A DNA stretch of 42,961 nucleotides, taken from Bacteroidota bacterium. GTDB taxonomy: Bacteria; Bacteroidota; Bacteroidia; Flavobacteriales_E; Vicingaceae. Both the position numbers and the translations under genes were made by a program. Under the pieces are notes generated by a model. That model did not search any database, had not been told where the DNA came from, and saw only the letters and a program-made list of their open reading frames with translations. Location of the stretch: positions 1 to 42,961 of the forward strand of contig JACPDX010000057.1 of NCBI GenBank assembly GCA_016183805.1, in the 5' to 3' direction. Positions 17,780-24,343 of the stretch are shown here, in pieces (positions within the stretch are counted from its first letter, which is position 1; each line of letters begins with the position of its first letter).

Positions 17780-17847
17780 ATGTGTGAATGATGTAACTTG
17801 TAGTAAGAGTTATGTAACCTATTTTAGCTTAAAGTAAACCAACTTTG
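17780..17847 (+). promoter_or_regulatory. Regulon promoter 8
   Basis: Starts with ATGTGTGAATGAT. Identical half-sites ATGTAAC (17791-17797) and ATGTAAC (17812-17818) are 21 bp apart. TTAAAG is followed by the -7 element CAACTTTG (17840-17847), with the fixed 39-base spacing. The gene starts 29 bases downstream. Confidence 0.8.
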
Positions 17848-17875
17848 ATATGAATCAACACTACAAAAAATAATC

Positions 17876-18274
17876 ATGCATAAAAACAAAAAAATATTAA
17901 TTATTGAACCAGATGGCTTAATCGCTCTTGATTTAAAACGTGAGTTAGAAAAAGAAGGTTTTTCTGTTAAAAGAGCAAATTCGATGATTGCTTCGGAGAT
18001 AATTATTACAAATGGCAATAAAAACCTCGTTATAGCAAACACCGATGTTCAAACCCAACCTTTTTTTGATAAATTAAAAAACGTGTTGAAAAAATGTCAA
18101 TTACCTCTTATCTGGATTGGAACATTATCGAATAATGAAGCATTGAAAAAAAGCGATGGAATTAATGTTATTGGAACTTTTTCAATGCCTTTTATAAGTA
18201 AAGATGTTGTCTCTTTTATTGTTAATTATTTTAATAAAAAAATTAAGCCTTTGTTTAAAATTGAAAAACTATGA
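17876..18274 (+). CDS. Degenerate receiver-like protein
   Basis: This 132-residue protein is predicted to have the receiver fold: KILIIEPD at strand 1, KNLVIANTDV at strand 3, LPLIWIGT at strand 4 and VIGTFSMPF at strand 5. The usual acidic pair is reduced to E11-P12-D13, the phosphoacceptor position falls on N55 (D57 is two residues later), and the conserved lysine before PF is M104. It is therefore probably a pseudo-receiver that signals without phosphorylation or by binding a partner. It has no output domain. It is monocistronic under regulon promoter 8, and its stop codon overlaps the start of the next promoter. A non-receiver alpha/beta protein cannot be excluded. Confidence 0.72.
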   Translation: MHKNKKILIIEPDGLIALDLKRELEKEGFSVKRANSMIASEIIITNGNKNLVIANTDVQTQPFFDKLKNVLKKCQLPLIWIGTLSNNEALKKSDGINVIGTFSMPFISKDVVSFIVNYFNKKIKPLFKIEKL

Positions 18275-18334
18275 ATAATACAACTTTTAAATAAAGTTAT
18301 GTAACACTTTAATGTTTAAAGTCAACCACCTTTG
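18271..18334 (+). promoter_or_regulatory. Regulon promoter 9
   Basis: Half-sites ATACAAC (18278-18284) and ATGTAAC (18299-18305) are 21 bp apart. TTAAAG is followed by the -7 element CACCTTTG (18327-18334). The site begins inside the stop codon (TGA, 18272-18274) of the preceding gene. The first in-frame ATG is 40 bases downstream, matching the other promoters. Confidence 0.8.
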
Positions 18335-18373
18335 TTTAGTGAAACTTATTTCACAACTTAAAAATTAGAAAAC

Positions 18374-18994
18374 ATGAAATACACATTATCCACGAATTCG
18401 CTTAAAAATAAAAAAGCAATGAGTAAAAAACTTATCACAATAACATTATTGTTGTTAACCATGGTTCATTTTAATGGATATGCACAAGAAAAATACGGGA
18501 AAACCTTGAATTTAGGATTAGGAGTTGGTGGTTACTCCGGATATTATAGTTACGTAGGTAGATCTTTACCTGTATTCCATATTAATTATGAATTTGATGT
18601 TGCCAAAAATTTTACGTTAGCTCCATTTTTGAGTTTCTACTCTTATTCTAACCAATATTATTGGAAAGGAAACAAAAATTATCCTGACAGATATTATACT
18701 TATAAAGAAACAGTTATTCCTATTGGAGTAAAAGGTACTTATTATTTTGATGAATTACTTCGTGCAAATGATAAATGGGATTTTTATCTTGCAGGAACAC
18801 TTGGTTTTGCAATTGTTAATTCCACCTGGGACAATGATTATTATGGAGATAAAAACTACTATCAAAGAGGAAGTTCATTATATCTTGATGTTCATGTAGG
18901 AGCCGAATATCACTTTAACAATACTTTAGGAGCTTTTCTTGATTTATCGAGTGGTGTTTCTACAATTGGACTTGCTATACATCTGGCTAAATAA
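18374..18994 (+). CDS. Exported outer-membrane beta-barrel-like protein
   Basis: This 206-residue protein has an in-frame 15-residue hydrophilic leader before a normal signal peptide that begins at M16 (MSKKLITITLLLLTM..., cleaved near GYAQ). The mature part is rich in tyrosine and alternating hydrophobic residues (YSYVGR, FTLAPFLSFYSY, YLDVHVGAEYHF), as in small outer-membrane barrels. ATG 18374 is 40 bases from the promoter, like the neighbours, whereas ATG 18419 would be 85 bases away, so initiation at 18374 is plausible although the signal peptide suggests 18419. The 45-nt leader ending in ATGAGTAAAA resembles those at 28506 and 29094. Specific function unknown. Confidence 0.75.
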   Translation: MKYTLSTNSLKNKKAMSKKLITITLLLLTMVHFNGYAQEKYGKTLNLGLGVGGYSGYYSYVGRSLPVFHINYEFDVAKNFTLAPFLSFYSYSNQYYWKGNKNYPDRYYTYKETVIPIGVKGTYYFDELLRANDKWDFYLAGTLGFAIVNSTWDNDYYGDKNYYQRGSSLYLDVHVGAEYHFNNTLGAFLDLSSGVSTIGLAIHLAK

Positions 18995-19002
18995 TTATAA
19001 AC

Positions 19003-19068
19003 ATGTGAATTATACAAATTAATTCAACAACTATACAACAACAAACAGCTAAATACCCATCACCTTTG
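19003..19068 (+). promoter_or_regulatory. Regulon promoter 10, diverged half-sites
   Basis: Half-sites ATACAAA (19012-19018) and ATACAAC (19033-19039) are 21 bp apart, and the -7 element CACCTTTG (19061-19068) keeps the same spacing as in the other nine. The GTT that normally precedes the second half-site is ACT here. The lipoprotein start is 38 bases downstream. Confidence 0.65.
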
Positions 19069-19105
19069 CTAAGTGAAAATTACTTCACAATTAAAACCAA
19101 AAAAC

Positions 19106-19546
19106 ATGAAAAAATCGATCTTTATTATTGCATCAGCAACCTTAATCTCAAGCTTAGTATTAACTAGCTGTAGCACATCTTCAGAACAAGTAGAAAATGC
19201 AGAACAAGCAGTAACTGATGCCAACAATGAATTAGAAAAAGCGAACCAAGAGTATTTAGCCGATATGGAAAAGTACCGAACGGAAACAGCCGAAAAATTT
19301 GCCTCAAACGATAAAAGTGTTGTTGAATTTAACGAACGAATTTCAAAAGAAAAAAAAGAAGCAAAAGCTGATTATCAAAAGAAAATTGCTGAATTAAATC
19401 AGAAAAACAGCGATTTGAAGAAAAAAATGGATGATTACAAAGCTGAAGGAAAAGAGCAATGGGAAACTTTTAAAACTGAGTTTAGTCATGATATGGATGA
19501 ACTAGGTCAAGCTTTTAAAGATTTAACAGTTACAAATGTAAATTAA
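19106..19546 (+). CDS. Coiled-coil lipoprotein
   Basis: A 146-residue protein with a lipoprotein signal ending in the lipobox LTSC at about residue 22, followed by a long, strongly charged heptad-rich helix to the C-terminus (EQAVTDANNELEKANQEY..., KKIAELNQKNSDLKKKMDDYK). It is probably anchored by lipid to the inner or outer membrane and extends into the periplasm. A GTG at 19073 would add 11 residues before the signal peptide and is rejected. It lies 28 bases before a PorT-family barrel gene, likely in one operon under regulon promoter 10. No specific family is recognised. Confidence 0.82.
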   Translation: MKKSIFIIASATLISSLVLTSCSTSSEQVENAEQAVTDANNELEKANQEYLADMEKYRTETAEKFASNDKSVVEFNERISKEKKEAKADYQKKIAELNQKNSDLKKKMDDYKAEGKEQWETFKTEFSHDMDELGQAFKDLTVTNVN

Positions 19547-19573
19547 TACATAAACCAAAAAAAAATAGAAATC

Positions 19574-20215
19574 ATGAAAAAATTAAAATTAGTAGCACTA
19601 GCTTTAACCATTGTTAGCTTTAGTGCAAATGCTCAAGATGAATCAAGTATGGATACCAGAGATGAATTACAATTTGGAGCTAAAATAGGTTTAAACTATG
19701 CCAACGTGTATGATTCTAAAGGTGAAGAATTTGATGCAGATGCAAAATTTGGTATGGCAATCGGTGGCTTTATATCTATTCCAATTGGAACATATATTGG
19801 TGTTCAACCAGAGGTATTGTATTCTCAAAAAGGATTTAGAGCAACAGGTAAAATTTTAGGGTTAAACTACGATTTTACAAGAACAACTAGTTATTTAGAT
19901 ATTCCATTGTATTTTGCTTTAAAACCTTCTGAATTTATTACCATTCTTGCTGGTCCTCAGTTTTCTTACTTGTTGTCAAAAAAAGACGTTTTTGCAACAA
20001 CAGTAACAACTATCGAACAAGAACAAGAATTTGAAAACGATAATATCCGTAAAAATACACTAGGAGCTTCTTTAGGTGTTGATATTAATATTGGTCATCT
20101 TGTTTTTGGTGCCAGAGCAAATTGGGATTTACAAGAAAACAATGGCGACGGAACTTCAACCACACCACGTTATAAAAACCAATGGTTACAAGCAACAGTA
20201 GGTTTTAAATTTTAA
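19574..20215 (+). CDS. PorT-family outer-membrane beta-barrel protein
   Basis: This 213-residue protein has a signal peptide (1-20, ending ANAQD) and the outer_membrane beta-barrel (OMP_b-brl_2 / PorT-like) pattern: FGAKIGLNYANV, FGMAIGGFISIPI, IGVQPEVLYSQKGF, YLDIPLYFALKP, ILAGPQFSYLL and a C-terminal TVGFKF. Most members of this family in Bacteroidota have no known substrate, and similarity to PorT does not imply a secretion role. It follows the coiled-coil lipoprotein by 27 bases. Confidence 0.85.
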   Translation: MKKLKLVALALTIVSFSANAQDESSMDTRDELQFGAKIGLNYANVYDSKGEEFDADAKFGMAIGGFISIPIGTYIGVQPEVLYSQKGFRATGKILGLNYDFTRTTSYLDIPLYFALKPSEFITILAGPQFSYLLSKKDVFATTVTTIEQEQEFENDNIRKNTLGASLGVDINIGHLVFGARANWDLQENNGDGTSTTPRYKNQWLQATVGFKF

Positions 20216-20218
20216 ATA

Positions 20219-20270
20219 TTTTAGTTTAATTCAAAGTTAGTTTTAGTTTAATTCAACGTTAGTTTTAGTT
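20219..20270 (+). repeat. 22-bp direct tandem repeat, 2.3 copies
   Basis: The unit AGTTTAATTCAAAGTTAGTTTT is present once, then again with one change (AAAG to ACGT region), then as a partial third copy AGTT. Units are 22 bp, about two helical turns. It lies right after the stop codon of the PorT-like gene and just before a hairpin. Confidence 0.75.
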
Positions 20271-20277
20271 AAGTGGG

Positions 20278-20318
20278 GTAGTTCTTTAGATGCTCAGCAA
20301 TGAGCATCTAATAACTAC
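20278..20318 (+). promoter_or_regulatory. Strong hairpin in the leader of the lmo0937/YtxH genes
   Basis: A perfect 8-bp stem GATGCTCA / TGAGCATC closes a GCAA tetraloop (20289-20308). An outer stem GTAGTT (20278-20283) / AACTAC (20313-20318) extends it across a small internal loop. No T run follows, so it may be a processing, stability or attenuator structure rather than a simple terminator. Confidence 0.6.
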
Positions 20319-20348
20319 TTAAGGTTTAAAAAATTTAAAAAACAAATT

Positions 20349-20504
20349 ATGGGAAACTTACTTTATACCATCGCAGTTATATTAGTCATTTTTTGGGCAA
20401 TAGGGTTCATTGGCTACAATGTTGGAGGTCTTATTCATGTGCTGCTTGTTATTGCAGTAATATCAATACTACTACGACTAATAAAAGGAAACAAAATAGT
20501 TTAA
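20349..20504 (+). CDS. lmo0937 family small membrane protein
   Basis: A 51-residue protein starting MGNLLYTIAVILVIFWAIG and continuing with GGLIHVLLVIAVISILLRLI: two short hydrophobic segments around a glycine turn, as in the lmo0937 family (DUF5670). This family is widespread, usually stress-associated, and of unknown function. The gene is short and lies in a different frame from a longer non-coding frame at 20393-20623. It is 21 bases before YtxH, with which it probably forms an operon. ATG 20349 follows an AT-rich leader typical of this genome. Confidence 0.88.
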   Translation: MGNLLYTIAVILVIFWAIGFIGYNVGGLIHVLLVIAVISILLRLIKGNKIV

Positions 20505-20525
20505 TCAATAAAAAAAATAGAAATT

Positions 20526-20798
20526 ATGAGCACAGGAAAAATTGTATTAGGTGTAGTAGCAGGCGTAGCCGTTGGTGCATTATTAGGTGTATTATTTGCA
20601 CCAGACAAAGGATCAGAAACTAGAAAAAAAATTGCTAGAAAAAGTTCTGACACAGTTAACGATTTGAAAAAGAAATTTGAAAACTTGATGGATGATGTTG
20701 CCGAAAAATTTGAAGACGGTAAAGAAGAAGTCGCAGAAGCTTATGGTAAAGTAAAAACCAAAGCAACTGAATTTAGTAAAGACGGACAAGCAGCATAA
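20526..20798 (+). CDS. YtxH domain-containing protein
   Basis: A 90-residue protein with an N-terminal glycine-rich membrane segment (IVLGVVAGVAVGALLGVLFAP) followed by DKGSETRKKIARKS and an amphipathic helical tail, the exact layout of YtxH proteins. These are general-stress proteins of unknown mechanism in Firmicutes and are common in Bacteroidota next to lmo0937 and holin-like genes. The tail is predicted to be coiled coil facing the cytoplasm. Confidence 0.92.
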   Translation: MSTGKIVLGVVAGVAVGALLGVLFAPDKGSETRKKIARKSSDTVNDLKKKFENLMDDVAEKFEDGKEEVAEAYGKVKTKATEFSKDGQAA

Positions 20799-20898
20799 TA
20801 GCGAGGATTATTCAACTATATAGCCTTGGTAACTACTTGGGTTATGTAGTTTAATGATTTTTTACAAACAAACAATTCATTAATTAAAAACATAAAAA

Positions 20899-21252
20899 AT
20901 GGAAAATAGAATGTACATTTTAGAACCTTTGTTCGATAGAGCTGAAGACTATGTTAAAACTAGCTTTGAGTTGTATAAACTCAAAACAATAAGCAAAACT
21001 GCCGAAGTTGTTTCAACTTTTGTATCTCGTGGAGCTGTTCTTATAGTGCTTTCCATGTTTTTAGTTTTTGTAAGTATTGGATTAGCTCTTTGGTTAGGCG
21101 ATTTACTCGGAAAAACCTATTTGGGCTTTTTCTGTGTTGCCGCTTTTTACATCGTGTTAGGGGGTGTTTTATTTTACTTTCTGCACCAATACATAAAACG
21201 CCAAATAAGCAATTCAATCATCTCAGAAGTTTTTAATAAAAATCATGGATAA
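20899..21252 (+). CDS. Phage-holin-like / DUF1469-type membrane protein (stress cassette)
   Basis: This 117-residue protein has an N-terminal amphipathic helix (about 5-40), two transmembrane segments (about 47-69 and 76-97) and a short basic C-terminus. It matches the 'phage holin family' label given to YqjE/DUF1469-type membrane proteins that accompany YtxH genes. It is not evidence of a prophage: no lysis or structural phage genes are nearby. It overlaps the next gene by 8 bases, so the two are translationally coupled. ATG 20911 (residue 5) is an alternative start. Confidence 0.78.
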   Translation: MENRMYILEPLFDRAEDYVKTSFELYKLKTISKTAEVVSTFVSRGAVLIVLSMFLVFVSIGLALWLGDLLGKTYLGFFCVAAFYIVLGGVLFYFLHQYIKRQISNSIISEVFNKNHG

Positions 21253-21640
21253 AATAACCAATATTGCCGAATTAAATAAAGCTATTTTATTGCTCGAAGC
21301 CAAACAATCGCTTGAAAGTTGTATGCTAAAAGAACAGTTTAAAATAACTTACGAAAGTTTAAAACCGATAAACTTTATCAGGAATACTTTTAAAGAATTG
21401 GTTACAGCACCCGATTTTAAAGAAGATTTATTGAATACCTCCATTAGTTTAGCTGCAGGGTACTTCTCTAAAAAACTAGCCATTGGCTCAACCAACAACC
21501 CTTTTAAACAAATTTTAGGTAGTTTCCTTCAAATGGGTGTTACCAGTATCGTTTCCAAAAACTCTGATGATATCAGGGCAAAATTTATGGATATTGTAAG
21601 TATTATTTTTCAGAAAAAGGAAAAAGAACCTTACAAATGA
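21245..21640 (+). CDS. Hypothetical protein coupled to holin-like gene
   Basis: A 131-residue protein with no signal peptide. It is helical at the N-terminus (about 5-45) with a weakly hydrophobic central region (LLNTSISLAAGYFSKKLAIG and FKQILGSFLQMGVTSIVSKN) and a basic tail. It overlaps the preceding gene by 8 bases and probably works with it. Similar proteins accompany YtxH/holin-like genes in other Bacteroidota as I recall them, often compared with YqjK-type proteins. No motif allows a functional call. The 169 bases after it hold only AT-rich sequence and the htrA promoter region. Confidence 0.7.
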   Translation: MDKITNIAELNKAILLLEAKQSLESCMLKEQFKITYESLKPINFIRNTFKELVTAPDFKEDLLNTSISLAAGYFSKKLAIGSTNNPFKQILGSFLQMGVTSIVSKNSDDIRAKFMDIVSIIFQKKEKEPYK

Positions 21641-21809
21641 CTTTTTCTACATTTTAAGTACATTAAAATCCAAGCCTTAACAAAACATTGAATTTAATAT
21701 TTTTTAAGATTTCGATTAACATTTTTTAACACCAAACACGCATAACCTCTTATAAAAATAGCGTTTTTGTGCTAAATTTTGTAGTTATTAATCTTTAAAT
21801 TCAAACATC

Positions 21810-23273
21810 ATGAAAAATTCAGTAAAACAATTTAGTTCAATGCTTTTTGTAGCATTATTAAGTGGTATTTTTTCTGTATTTATTTATCAAAAATTAGTTA
21901 GCCCAAACAGGGTAACTGTTGTTGAAAATAAAACCCCAACAACTAACGGAGTATTAACCAACCTTAACATAAAAGATGGAGGTTTAACCAATTTTGAATA
22001 TGCTGCAGAAATCTCTACTAATGCAGTAGTTCACATTAAAACAGAAGCAGTTTATCCTCAGCAAATTGACCCTTTGTATGAATTTTTTTATGGCCGTTCA
22101 TTTAAACAACAACCTCAAGTGGTACAAGGTGCCGGATCTGGCGTAATTCTGTCGGAAGATGGGTACATTGTTACCAACAACCATGTGATAGATAGAACAA
22201 GTACTATTAACGTAACTCTAAACAATAAAAAAACATACAAAGCCGAATTAATTGGTACAGATCTAAGTACAGATATTGCTCTACTTAAAATTGATGCTAA
22301 AGATTTACCATCAGTAAGTTTCGGGAATTCTAATGAGTTGAATGTTGGTCAATGGGTTTTAGCCGTTGGAAATCCGTTTAACCTAACATCTACAGTAACA
22401 GCCGGAATAATTAGCGCCAAAGCAAGAAACATTAATATTTTGAGTGGTAACAGCAGTAATGGCTTACCGCCTATCGAATCGTTTATTCAAACCGATGCTG
22501 CTGTTAACCCTGGAAATAGTGGTGGAGCTCTTGTAAATGCCAGCGGGGAGTTAATTGGAATTAACACAGCTATTCAATCTAATACAGGTTCTTATACAGG
22601 TTATTCGTTTGCAATTCCTTCAAACATTGTACAGAAAGTAGTAAACGATTTAAAAGAGTACGGAACTGTTCAACGGGCATTTATTGGCGTAAGTATTCAA
22701 AACGTTGATGAAAAAATTGCCGAAGAATTAAACTTAAACAATTTATCGGGAGTTTATGTAAACAGCGTAACCAAAAATGGTTCTGCATCTAAATCCGGAA
22801 TAAAATCGGGCGACATCATTAAAAAAGTAGGAAATAAAAATGTTACTGATGTACCCGAATTACAAGAACAAATTAGCCAATTCAGACCGGGAGATAAAGT
22901 AAATATTACTGTTTTTAGAGATGATAAAGAACTAGAAATACCTATCGTTTTAAAAAACTTGAACGGTGAAGAGGATTTAATTTCTTACGAAGAAAACAAA
23001 ACACACCGACTTTTAGGAGCTCGTTTAGAAGACTTAGATGCTAAACAAAAGAAAGAATTAAATATTGAAAATGGTATTAAAGTAGAAGAAGTTTTTGCCG
23101 GAAAACTAAGAAATGTTGGTATTCGGGAAGGTTTTATCATCACTAAAATAAACCATACACCCGTTAAAAGTGTTAAAGCCTTTACCGATATGTTATCAAC
23201 CACAAAAGGTGGAGTTTTAATTGAGGGGTTCTATGAAAACGGCAAAAGAGAGTTTTATGGTTTTGGTGTTTAG
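21810..23273 (+). CDS. Periplasmic Do/HtrA (DegP-like) serine protease
   Basis: This 487-residue protein has an N-terminal hydrophobic segment (about 9-29) that is a signal peptide or anchor. The trypsin-like domain carries the triad H125 (TNNHVID), D155 (STDIALLKID) and S237 (GNSGGAL), and two PDZ domains follow (about 290-385 and 400-485). It degrades or refolds misfolded envelope proteins. It is monocistronic, with a terminator 20 bases after its stop. The second PDZ is somewhat short but complete. Promoter region AT-rich; a TTTTG-type -7 lies around 21776-21781. It does not carry the regulon half-sites found upstream of 19 kb. Confidence 0.95.
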   Translation: MKNSVKQFSSMLFVALLSGIFSVFIYQKLVSPNRVTVVENKTPTTNGVLTNLNIKDGGLTNFEYAAEISTNAVVHIKTEAVYPQQIDPLYEFFYGRSFKQQPQVVQGAGSGVILSEDGYIVTNNHVIDRTSTINVTLNNKKTYKAELIGTDLSTDIALLKIDAKDLPSVSFGNSNELNVGQWVLAVGNPFNLTSTVTAGIISAKARNINILSGNSSNGLPPIESFIQTDAAVNPGNSGGALVNASGELIGINTAIQSNTGSYTGYSFAIPSNIVQKVVNDLKEYGTVQRAFIGVSIQNVDEKIAEELNLNNLSGVYVNSVTKNGSASKSGIKSGDIIKKVGNKNVTDVPELQEQISQFRPGDKVNITVFRDDKELEIPIVLKNLNGEEDLISYEENKTHRLLGARLEDLDAKQKKELNIENGIKVEEVFAGKLRNVGIREGFIITKINHTPVKSVKAFTDMLSTTKGGVLIEGFYENGKREFYGFGV

Positions 23274-23292
23274 TTTTTGTTAGTAAAATGTT

Positions 23293-23321
23293 AAGCCGTA
23301 GATTTTTCTACGGCTTTTTTT
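23293..23321 (+). terminator. Rho-independent terminator
   Basis: A perfect 10-bp stem AAGCCGTAGA / TCTACGGCTT with a TTTT loop, followed by a T run. It ends the htrA transcript. Confidence 0.92.
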
Positions 23322-23424
23322 GTTATTTTTTTTCGTCAAATCTTAACTAAATTACGACAAAAACTCTTTATTCATCAATAAATAAAAAGTAATCCTATTT
23401 TTATTTTTCAAACAAATTTATGGT

Positions 23425-23432
23425 TAAGTTTG
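23425..23432 (+). promoter_or_regulatory. -7 element of rpoD
   Basis: TAAGTTTG matches the Bacteroidota -7 consensus TAnnTTTG exactly and lies 35 bases before the rpoD start. No clear -33 TTG was found. Confidence 0.6.
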
Positions 23433-23466
23433 CCTAACCCTATCCATATTAACATAAACTATCTTA

Positions 23467-24330
23467 ATGAGACAACTCAAAATCACCAAATCTATTACTA
23501 ATCGTGATAGTGCATCTCTTGATAAATACTTACAAGAAATCGGAAGAGAAGAGTTAATAACAGCGGAAGATGAAGTAGAATTAGCCCGTAAAATTAGACA
23601 AGGCGACAAAAGAGCTTTAGAAAAACTGGTAAAAGCTAATTTAAGGTTTGTGGTTTCAGTTTCGAAACAATATCAAAATCAAGGACTTACATTGCCGGAT
23701 TTAATTAACGAAGGTAATTTAGGTTTAATTAAAGCTGCTCAACGTTTTGATGAAACACGAGGATTCAAGTTTATTTCTTATGCCGTTTGGTGGATTCGCC
23801 AATCAATTCTTCAAGCTATTGCTGAACAGGCAAGAATTGTACGGTTACCCTTGAATCAGGTTGGGTCGTTAAACAGAATTAACAAAGCCTTTTCAAAATT
23901 GGAACAAGAATTTGAAAGAGAACCATCGGTTGACGAATTGGCTCATATTCTTGAATTAGGCGAAGATAAAATTGTCGATTCCATGAAAATCTCAGGAAGG
24001 CACGTCTCGGTTGATGCTCCTTTTAGAGATGATGAAGATGGGAACTTACTGGATGTGTTAGCAAATAATGATACTCCAAACTCAGATCTTGCTTTAATGA
24101 ATGAGTCTTTACAAAGAGAAATATGTAGGTCATTATCTACTTTAACAGATAAAGAACAAGAAGTATTAAGAATGTTTTTTGGTATTGGTATAGTTCATCC
24201 ATTATCACTAGAAGAAATTGGAGAAAAATTTAATTTAACTCGTGAAAGAGTTCGACAAATTAAAGAAAAAGCCATTAGAAGATTAAGACATTCATCCCGA
24301 AGCAATTTATTAAAAACATATTTAGGATAA
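23467..24330 (+). CDS. rpoD: RNA polymerase primary sigma factor RpoD (short Bacteroidota type)
   Basis: This 287-residue sigma-70 has region 1.2 (about 17-50), region 2 ([35 protein letters not shown]), region 3, and region 4 with the helix-turn-helix [28 protein letters not shown]. It lacks the long region 1.1 of proteobacterial RpoD, which is normal for the primary sigma of this phylum that reads TAnnTTTG promoters. It lies 14 bases before the GAPDH gene, so co-transcription is possible. ATG 23467 starts the conserved [14 protein letters not shown]-terminus. Confidence 0.96.
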   Translation: MRQLKITKSITNRDSASLDKYLQEIGREELITAEDEVELARKIRQGDKRALEKLVKANLRFVVSVSKQYQNQGLTLPDLINEGNLGLIKAAQRFDETRGFKFISYAVWWIRQSILQAIAEQARIVRLPLNQVGSLNRINKAFSKLEQEFEREPSVDELAHILELGEDKIVDSMKISGRHVSVDAPFRDDEDGNLLDVLANNDTPNSDLALMNESLQREICRSLSTLTDKEQEVLRMFFGIGIVHPLSLEEIGEKFNLTRERVRQIKEKAIRRLRHSSRSNLLKTYLG

Positions 24331-24343
24331 AAACTTTTTTAAA

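Noticed and set aside
20393-20623. 76-residue frame overlapping the lmo0937 gene
   Set aside because: Composition is implausible (cysteine/arginine/asparagine-rich) and it crosses two well-supported small genes in other frames.
20899-21252. Prophage remnant because of the holin-like protein
   Set aside because: No integrase, structural or lysis genes, and the gene belongs to a known stress-type YtxH cluster.
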